64,000 nt of DNA from JAQBQH01 sp035607415. GTDB taxonomy: Bacteria > Myxococcota_A > Polyangia > Palsa-1104. The notes beneath the pieces are model-generated. The model was not told where the DNA came from, ran no database searches, and worked only from the letters and a program-made list of their open reading frames with translations. Both the position numbers and the translations under genes were made by a program. Location of the stretch: the NCBI GenBank assembly GCA_035607415.1, contig DATNAQ010000003.1, forward strand, positions 14,180 through 78,179, in the 5' to 3' direction. Each line of letters begins with the position of its first letter. Position 1 is the first letter of the stretch. This document shows positions 58,725 to 64,000 of the stretch, piece by piece.

Positions 58725-59930
58725 CTATTTCGCGCCGAGCTCGTCGCGCAGCAGGTCGAGGCTGGCCGTGGCGGCGAGCGCGCGCTCGAAGCGCGGCGGC
58801 ATGGCGGCCCGATGGTGTACGCCGGCATACACCTGTCGGAGCGCGGCCTTCACGTCGTCGCGGGCGACGGCGGTGCGGCCCGCATGCGCGGCGCAGGCGC
58901 GCGCCACCCGCGCCACCGCGGCGGCGGTGAGCGTGAGCAGATCGAGTCCGCCGGCGATCGAGAGCTCGAAGCCGGCCGCGCCGAAGAAGGTGAGCCCGTG
59001 GATCTCCGCGTCGAGCCAGCGCGCGAGCAGCGCCTCGGCGTCGGCGGGCAAGCCGCGCGCGACGGAATCGACCGCCGCCTGCGCGACGTCGCCGGCCGCG
59101 ATGCGAATGCGCCCGCCGCCGGTGCCGATCGAGGTGATCGCGCCCCAGATTCGCGAGCCCGAGCCGCGCGCGCCCGGCGCCGTCGACTCGACGATGGTGC
59201 GCAAGAGCGCGCGTGACAGCCGATCTGCGGCCGGCGGCGCCGCCAGCGCATCGCGCACGAGCGCGTCGCGGCCGTCGCGCGCGGCGGCGAGGGCCGCGCC
59301 GAACGGGCGCCCCTCGTCGAGCATGGCGATGGTGAGCGCGACGGTGGCGCCGGCGCGGCACAGCCGCTCGACGAGCGTACCGTCGGCACGCAGCGCACGC
59401 GACGCCTCGGCGAGCAGCGCGGAGGCATCGGCCCACGGCAGCGTGCGCCCTTCGACGAGCGTGACGTCACCGTCGACGCGCAGGTGATAGGGCGAGCCTT
59501 CGACGGCGCGCCAGGTGCGCTCGACCTCGTCGCGCTGCTCGGCGAGCAGCGGCCCTTCGGAGTCGATCACCGCCGGGCAGGCGAACGACAGCGACACGCG
59601 CACCTCCGTCGGCGTGGCCACGTAGGTGAGCGGGAACAGCCGGCAGACGAGCGGCTTCGACTCGCTGCCGTGAGTCGCGTGCACCTTGCAGCGCATGTCG
59701 TCGTCGAGCGCGACACAGCGCTGCCCCGGGCCGCCGAGCGCGTCGACGGCGATGCCGACCCCGCCGCGCGCCGCGTGGATGGCCGCGCGCAGCCGCTCGG
59801 CGGGCACGAGGTCGGCGGCGAGCGTGCGAAAGCGATCGGCCTCGCCGGGCAGAAGCGGCACGCTCCAACCGCCGCAACAATCGCCGCAGCCGGTGCACGT
59901 GTAGTGCTCCTCGAGGATCGCGAGCTCCAC
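58725..59930 (-). CDS. CxxCxxCC (YkgJ-type) cysteine-cluster protein
   Basis: The protein has 401 residues. The N-terminal motif YTCTGCGDCCGGWSVPL, followed by MRCKVHATHGSESKPLVCRL FPLTY and CPAV, matches the YkgJ/FliB Cys-cluster family, which binds zinc or an iron-sulfur cluster. The remaining 270 residues are mostly helical and unknown (TVALTIAMLDEGRPFGAALA, EALLARWLDAEIHGLTFFGA). FliB relatives methylate flagellin Lys, but no flagellar gene is near. The start is GTG 59930; upstream codons for Val are GTA. It lies 20 bases after the lipoprotein gene, with the Tat/MNIO operon 265 bases downstream. Confidence 0.8.
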   Translation of the reverse strand: MELAILEEHYTCTGCGDCCGGWSVPLLPGEADRFRTLAADLVPAERLRAAIHAARGGVGIAVDALGGPGQRCVALDDDMRCKVHATHGSESKPLVCRLFPLTYVATPTEVRVSLSFACPAVIDSEGPLLAEQRDEVERTWRAVEGSPYHLRVDGDVTLVEGRTLPWADASALLAEASRALRADGTLVERLCRAGATVALTIAMLDEGRPFGAALAAARDGRDALVRDALAAPPAADRLSRALLRTIVESTAPGARGSGSRIWGAITSIGTGGGRIRIAAGDVAQAAVDSVARGLPADAEALLARWLDAEIHGLTFFGAAGFELSIAGGLDLLTLTAAAVARVARACAAHAGRTAVARDDVKAALRQVYAGVHHRAAMPPRFERALAATASLDLLRDELGAK

Positions 59931-59950
59931 GCCCTGGAATCGTACGCGAC

Positions 59951-60475
59951 TTACTTGGCCGCGGCCAGCTGCACGCGGATCAGATCGGTCAGCTCGATCA
60001 TCCGCTTGCGCGCGCTCGCCTGATCGAGCTCCTTCAGCGTCGGCAGCCGATCGATCGTGCTCGACAGCTCGTCGCGCTCCGACGCCATGTCGGGGAACGG
60101 CATCAGCAGCGGCACCAGCTGCGCCATCGCGCTGCGCAGCGTCGTCAGCTGCAGCTCCGTCGGCGGCGTCGAGAGCGCCAGGATCTGCCCGTCGATCGTC
60201 GCCAGCACCGCGCGCAGCCGATCTTCGCACTCGGTCGTCAGCTTGGTGCAGCCCACGTCGGCCGCCGGCGGGAGCGGCTTCGTCGGCAACAGCGGCCGCG
60301 CCTCGGCGAGATACTTCGGAATGCCGGCGTAGGGCGCGTGCGACAGGCCCACCGAGTTCGGCGGCGGCGGCGGCAGCTCGGCGACCTTGGTCGGCTTGGT
60401 CACCTGAAACTCGGTGAACACGTGCGCGTTGCAGCCGGTGAGCGCGAGCGCGACGATGATGCCAGCGAGCCTCAT
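59951..60475 (-). CDS. Lipoprotein with helical C-terminal domain
   Basis: The protein has 174 residues with a lipoprotein signal (MRLAGIIVALALTG-C15). A Pro-rich linker (VAELPPPPPNSVG) leads to a helical domain (TTECEDRLRAVLATIDGQIL, RKRMIELTDLIRVQLAAAK) with two Cys. No family is recognised. It is the first gene of a minus-strand series with the CxxCxxCC protein, and diverges from transketolase across 81 bases. Confidence 0.72.
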   Translation of the reverse strand: MRLAGIIVALALTGCNAHVFTEFQVTKPTKVAELPPPPPNSVGLSHAPYAGIPKYLAEARPLLPTKPLPPAADVGCTKLTTECEDRLRAVLATIDGQILALSTPPTELQLTTLRSAMAQLVPLLMPFPDMASERDELSSTIDRLPTLKELDQASARKRMIELTDLIRVQLAAAK

Positions 60476-60518
60476 CTGTCGAGAAAATAAGCTCTGTCTC
60501 CCGACGGGCAAGCGACGG

Positions 60519-60547
60519 TTGACTCGTGCCCGCGATCGACCGAACAT
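60519..60547 (+). promoter_or_regulatory. Possible promoter for transketolase
   Basis: TTGACT (60519-60524) is 17 bases from a weak GAACAT (60542-60547). The predicted start of transcription, near 60555, is almost at the ATG (60557), and no Shine-Dalgarno lies before it. Confidence 0.35.
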
Positions 60548-60556
60548 CACCGCCGC

Positions 60557-62536
60557 ATGGATGACCTCACGCGACTCGCCGTCAACACCATCAAGTTCCT
60601 GTCGATCGACGCCATCGAAAAGGCCAACAGCGGCCATCCCGGCCTGCCGATGGGCGCCGCCGATTACGCGTTCCTCTTGTGGTCGCGCTACCTGAAGCAC
60701 GATCCGACCGATCCGCACTGGCCGGATCGCGACCGCTTCGTGCTCTCCGCGGGCCACGGCTCGATGCTGCTGTATTCGCTGCTTCATCTCTCTGGCTATG
60801 ATCTATCGCTCGACGAGCTAAAAAATTTCCGGCAATGGGGCAGTAAAACGCCGGGCCACCCGGAGTCGCACCTGACACCGGGCGTGGAGGCGACGACCGG
60901 CCCGCTCGGCCAGGGCTTCGGCAACGGCGTCGGCATGGCGCTCGCCGCCAAGATGAGCGCGGCGCGCTTCCCCGGCCTGTTCAACCACCGCGTCTGGGGC
61001 ATCGTCTCCGATGGCGACATGATGGAAGGCATCGCCTCGGAGGCGGCGTCGATCGCCGGCCACCTGCGCCTCGGCAACCTGACGTACATCTACGACGACA
61101 ACAAGATCACTCTCGACGGCCGTCTCGACGAGTCGATGGACGAGGACGTCGGCAAGCGCTTCGAGGCCTATGGCTGGCGAACGCTGCACATCGACGGCCA
61201 CGACCACGCGCAAATCACCAAGGCGCTCGACGAGGCGAAGAACGAGCACGAGCGGCCGTTCCTGATTCTCGCGCGGACCCACATCGGCAACGGCGCGGTC
61301 AACAAGCACGACACGCACAAGGTGCACGGCGAGCCGCTCGGCCCCGAGGAGACCAAGGCGACCAAGCAGGCGAACGGTTGGCCGCTCGACAAGCCGTTCT
61401 TCATTCCGCCCGAGGTCCAGGCGCTGTGGGACAAGCGCAAGGCCGAGCTCGTGAAGCTCCACGGCGAGTGGAACGCGCACGAGAAGAAGTGGCTCGCCGA
61501 TCACGCCAACGAGGCCGAGACCTATCGCGCCATGCGCGAAAAGCGCGTGCCCAAGGACATCCTGGCGCAGCTCGCCGCGGCGGCGCCGGCCAAGACCGAC
61601 GCCACGCGCAGCCTCGCCGGCGCGATCATGCAGAAGGCGGCGGCGCTGGTGCCATCGCTCGTCGGTGGCGACGCCGATCTCGGCGGCTCGACGAAGACGC
61701 CGCTCAAGGATTCGATCAAGGTCACCGCCGACGACTTCATCGGCCGCAACCTGCGCTTCGGCATCCGCGAGCACGCGATGGGCGCCATCTGCAACGGGCT
61801 CGCCTATTACGGAATGTACATTCCGTTTTCGGCCACGTTCCTCACCTTCAGCGACTACATGCGGCCGGCGATCCGCCTGGCCGCGCTCTCACGGCTGCAG
61901 GTGGTGCACGTGTTCACGCACGACTCGGTGTTCCTCGGCGAAGACGGGCCGACGCACCAGTCGGTCGAGCACGTCTCGGCGCTGCGGCTCATCCCGCACG
62001 TGCACGTGTGGCGCCCGGCAGACGCGGTCGAATGCGCCGCGGCGTGGGCGGCGGCGCTCCAGCGCAACGACGGTCCGACGGAGCTGATCCTGTCGCGCCA
62101 GAAAGTGGCCGAGCCGCCCGCGGGCACGCGCGCCGAAGACGCGACGCGCGGCGGCTACGTGATCCTGCGCGAAGAGGGCGGCGTGCCCGACGTCGTGTTC
62201 CTGGCGACGGGGTCGGAGGTCGGGGTCGCCGTCGAGGCCGCGCGCGAGCTGTCGAAGAGCGGCACGCGCTGCCGCGTCGTCTCGCTGCCGTGCCTCGAGG
62301 TCTTCGCCGCGCAAGACGCGAGCTGGCGCGACGGCGTCCTGCCGTCGACGGGCCTGCGCGTCTCGCTCGAAGCCGGCCGCACCGACCTGTGGAAAGCCTG
62401 GGTCGGGGCCGACGGCGTCACCATCGGCATCGACGACTTCGGATACTCGGCGCCCGCCGGGGTCATCGCCGAGCACCTCGGCTTCACGGGACCGAAGGTG
62501 GCCGCCCGCGTGCGCGAGCGGCTCACCCGCAAGTAG
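60557..62536 (+). CDS. tkt: Transketolase
   Basis: The protein has 659 residues, as usual. It transfers two-carbon ketol units in the pentose phosphate and Calvin-type pathways using thiamine diphosphate. The N-terminal motif DAIEKANSGHPGLPMGAADY, the ThDP motif GDMMEGIASEAASIAGHLRL GNLTYIYDDN, the catalytic Glu in FGIREHAMGAICNGLAYYGM, and the HDSVFLGEDGPTHQSVEHVS substrate loop are all intact. The ATG at 60557 lacks a Shine-Dalgarno and may be read from a leaderless mRNA. Confidence 0.97.
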   Translation: MDDLTRLAVNTIKFLSIDAIEKANSGHPGLPMGAADYAFLLWSRYLKHDPTDPHWPDRDRFVLSAGHGSMLLYSLLHLSGYDLSLDELKNFRQWGSKTPGHPESHLTPGVEATTGPLGQGFGNGVGMALAAKMSAARFPGLFNHRVWGIVSDGDMMEGIASEAASIAGHLRLGNLTYIYDDNKITLDGRLDESMDEDVGKRFEAYGWRTLHIDGHDHAQITKALDEAKNEHERPFLILARTHIGNGAVNKHDTHKVHGEPLGPEETKATKQANGWPLDKPFFIPPEVQALWDKRKAELVKLHGEWNAHEKKWLADHANEAETYRAMREKRVPKDILAQLAAAAPAKTDATRSLAGAIMQKAAALVPSLVGGDADLGGSTKTPLKDSIKVTADDFIGRNLRFGIREHAMGAICNGLAYYGMYIPFSATFLTFSDYMRPAIRLAALSRLQVVHVFTHDSVFLGEDGPTHQSVEHVSALRLIPHVHVWRPADAVECAAAWAAALQRNDGPTELILSRQKVAEPPAGTRAEDATRGGYVILREEGGVPDVVFLATGSEVGVAVEAARELSKSGTRCRVVSLPCLEVFAAQDASWRDGVLPSTGLRVSLEAGRTDLWKAWVGADGVTIGIDDFGYSAPAGVIAEHLGFTGPKVAARVRERLTRK

Positions 62537-62557
62537 CCCGGTCCTCCTTCCTACTCG

Positions 62558-62959
62558 TTACGAATTGACGGCGACCTTGATCTGACGCGGCTGCGCCTCG
62601 GGGCGCTTGGGCAGCGTCAGCGTGAGCACGCCGTCCTTGAGCGTCGCGGCGATCTTCTCCACGTCGACGTGCTTGGGCAGCGTGAACGCGCGCGAGAACG
62701 CGCCGACGTTGCGCTCGCCCTTGCGCGCCAGCTTGCGCTCGCCCTTGATCGTCAGCGTGTCCTTCTCGATCTGGATGTCGAGATCGGCCTGCGCGACGCC
62801 GGGCAGATCGGCATAGAGCTCGAACTTCTGATCGTCCTCGACCACGTCGACGGCGGGCGTGAAGCCGTGCACGCGCTCGCTCGTGGCGGTGTCGAAGAAC
62901 GAATCGAGGTGATCCTGCAAACGGGCCATCTCGTTGAAGGGAGTCCAGCGAACCAACAT
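62558..62959 (-). CDS. Hsp20/alpha-crystallin small heat-shock protein
   Basis: The protein has 133 residues. An N-terminal arm (MLVRWTPFNEMARLQDHLDS FF) precedes the alpha-crystallin domain (FTPAVDVVEDDQKFELYADL PGV, DTLTIKGERKL, AFTLPKHVDVEKIAATLKDG) with the tail KRPEAQPRQIKVAV. It binds unfolding proteins. ATG 62959 is chosen because AGGAGG lies at the right distance from it and only two bases from the alternative ATG at 62965. TTGACA at 63027-63022 on this strand is a candidate -35 box. Confidence 0.94.
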   Translation of the reverse strand: MLVRWTPFNEMARLQDHLDSFFDTATSERVHGFTPAVDVVEDDQKFELYADLPGVAQADLDIQIEKDTLTIKGERKLARKGERNVGAFSRAFTLPKHVDVEKIAATLKDGVLTLTLPKRPEAQPRQIKVAVNS

Positions 62960-63043
62960 GTTCATATCCTCCTGGGAGTGTGGTTCCGTTACAGGCCGCA
63001 AGTTGGCCATCGTCCCGTCGCTGTCAAGAGGCGCGGCCGTCAC

Positions 63044-63072
63044 TTGACCGACGGGGGAACCGTGGTTACGGT
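63044..63072 (+). promoter_or_regulatory. Sigma-70 promoter for enolase
   Basis: TTGACC (63044-63049) and TACGGT (63067-63072) are separated by 17 bases. Transcription would begin near 63079, giving a leader of about 25 bases that contains the ribosome site TTAGGAGCGA before ATG 63104. Confidence 0.55.
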
Positions 63073-63103
63073 CTCGATCCCCTCTATCCATTAGGAGCGA
63101 CTC

Positions 63104-64000
63104 ATGTCCGAGATCGTCGCTGTTCGCGCTCGCGAGATCCTCGATTCGCGCGGCAATCCCACCGTCGAGGTCGACGTCCAGCTCGCCTCGGGCGTGCAAG
63201 GCCGCGCCGCCGTGCCCTCGGGCGCGTCGACGGGCGAGCACGAAGCCCTCGAGCTGCGCGACGGCGACAAGGACCGCTTCGGCGGCAAGGGCGTCAAGGT
63301 CGCCTGCGAGAACGCCGAGCAGCGCATCGGCGAGGCCATCGTCGGGCTCGAGGCGCTCGACCAGGCCGGCATCGACGAAGCGATGATCGAGCTCGACGGC
63401 ACCGAGAACAAGTCGAAGCTCGGCGCCAACGCCATGCTCGGCGTCTCGATGGCCGTCGCGCGAGCAGCAGCGGTCGCCACGAGCCAGCCGCTGTACCGGT
63501 ACCTCGGCGGCTCGCTCGCGCGCACGCTGCCTGTGCCGATGATGAACGTCCTCAACGGCGGTGCGCACGCGACCAACACCGTGGACTTCCAGGAGTTCAT
63601 GATCGTGCCCGTGGGCGCGGAGACGTTCGCCGATGCCCTGCGGATGGGCGCCGAGGTGTTTCACGCGCTCAAGAAGGTGCTCGTGAAGCGCAAGCTCTCG
63701 ACCGGCGTTGGTGATGAGGGCGGCTTTGCGCCCGACTTGAAGAGCGATGAAGAAGCGATCACCGTGATCCTCGAGGCGATCGAGGCCGCGGGATACAAGC
63801 CCGGGTCCGACGTGTGCCTCGCGCTCGACTGTGCGGCGAGCGAGCTCTTCGACAAGGGGAAATACACCTTCAAGAAGAGCGGCGCCGGCGCCAGGACCGC
63901 GGCGGAGATGATCACGATCTATGAGAAATGGGTGAACAAGTATCCGATCGTGTCGATCGAAGACGGCCTCGCCGAAAGTGACTGGGAAGGGTGGACGACA
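63104..64000 (+). CDS. eno: Enolase, N-terminal 299 residues (runs off the window)
   Basis: The enzyme converts 2-phosphoglycerate to phosphoenolpyruvate in glycolysis. The N-terminus VRAREILDSRGNPTVEVDVQ, the mobile loop SGASTGEHEALELRD, PMMNVLNGGAHATNTVDFQE FM, DEGGFAPDL with the catalytic Glu, LALDCAASE with metal-binding Asp, and SIEDGLAESDWEGW with metal-binding Glu and Asp are all in place. The final third, including the catalytic Lys and the signature SGE, lies beyond 64000. The promoter and ribosome site are clear upstream. Confidence 0.97.
   Translation, partial: MSEIVAVRAREILDSRGNPTVEVDVQLASGVQGRAAVPSGASTGEHEALELRDGDKDRFGGKGVKVACENAEQRIGEAIVGLEALDQAGIDEAMIELDGTENKSKLGANAMLGVSMAVARAAAVATSQPLYRYLGGSLARTLPVPMMNVLNGGAHATNTVDFQEFMIVPVGAETFADALRMGAEVFHALKKVLVKRKLSTGVGDEGGFAPDLKSDEEAITVILEAIEAAGYKPGSDVCLALDCAASELFDKGKYTFKKSGAGARTAAEMITIYEKWVNKYPIVSIEDGLAESDWEGWTT

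Overview
The window is about 64 kb of GC-rich chromosome from a Gram-negative bacterium, most likely a member of the Myxococcota or a close relative. The pointers are a calcium/metal-motif MopE-like surface lipoprotein, an MglA-type polarity GTPase, an FHA-domain sigma-54 activator, a porin-like protein with a Gly/Pro/Gln-rich N-terminus, many small lipoproteins and TPR proteins, and codons ending mostly in G or C. I see no rRNA, tRNA, CRISPR array, insertion sequence or prophage, and no stretch over 300 bases without a gene. Most genes sit in short operons whose members overlap by 4 bases (ATGA or GTGA), so translational coupling is the rule.

Layout, left to right. 1-2785 (minus): an AsmA-like protein cut by the window edge, then an ECF sigma factor / anti-sigma / secreted protein operon. 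3005-11768 (plus): DUF4175 coiled-coil protein, HELTH metallopeptidase with TPRs, MoxR ATPase, DUF58 protein and BatA/VWA protein, a MoxR-type envelope system. 11805-17877 (minus): MopE-like lipoprotein, Cys-rich lipoprotein, NagZ. 17978-22256 (plus): outer-membrane protein, RadA, and a MarR-GNAT fusion whose start codon lies inside a 34-bp palindrome. 22198-25147 (minus): Rieske lipoprotein, INSIG-like membrane protein, TPR protein, helical membrane protein. 25188-30583 (plus): homocysteine methyltransferase, RlpA-like protein, uridine kinase, ATP-grasp protein, lipoprotein, dihaem cytochrome c with paired operators. 30565-36265 (minus): multicopper oxidase and alcohol dehydrogenase, small lipoproteins, a peroxiredoxin whose catalytic residue is encoded by UGA, and a TPR protein. 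36546-41187 (plus): thermolysin-like protease, permease, DedA, DpnA-like methyltransferase. 41197-55750: FHA sigma-54 activator, two small barrels, MglA-like GTPase, sigma-54-type promoter with a repetitive secreted protein, a 37-residue membrane protein, a stress-protein-like gene, aminopeptidase/thioesterase/FAD oxidoreductase, receiver protein, rRNA methyltransferase and an ATP-grasp-like protein. 55787-60475 (minus): a lipoprotein, a CxxCxxCC protein, then a tightly coupled operon of two Tat-signal proteins, a DUF692 (MNIO) enzyme and a DUF2063-like partner. 60557-64000: transketolase, Hsp20, and the start of enolase.

Two regions stand out. The 55787-58459 operon looks like an unusual MNIO peptide/protein-modification system in which the likely substrates are two paralogous Tat-exported proteins, each with exactly three cysteines, all conserved between the pair. 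The gene at 33581-34075 is best read as a secreted selenocysteine peroxiredoxin with a SECIS-like hairpin, not as a broken gene. All functional calls rest on reading motifs and remembered families; no database search was possible.
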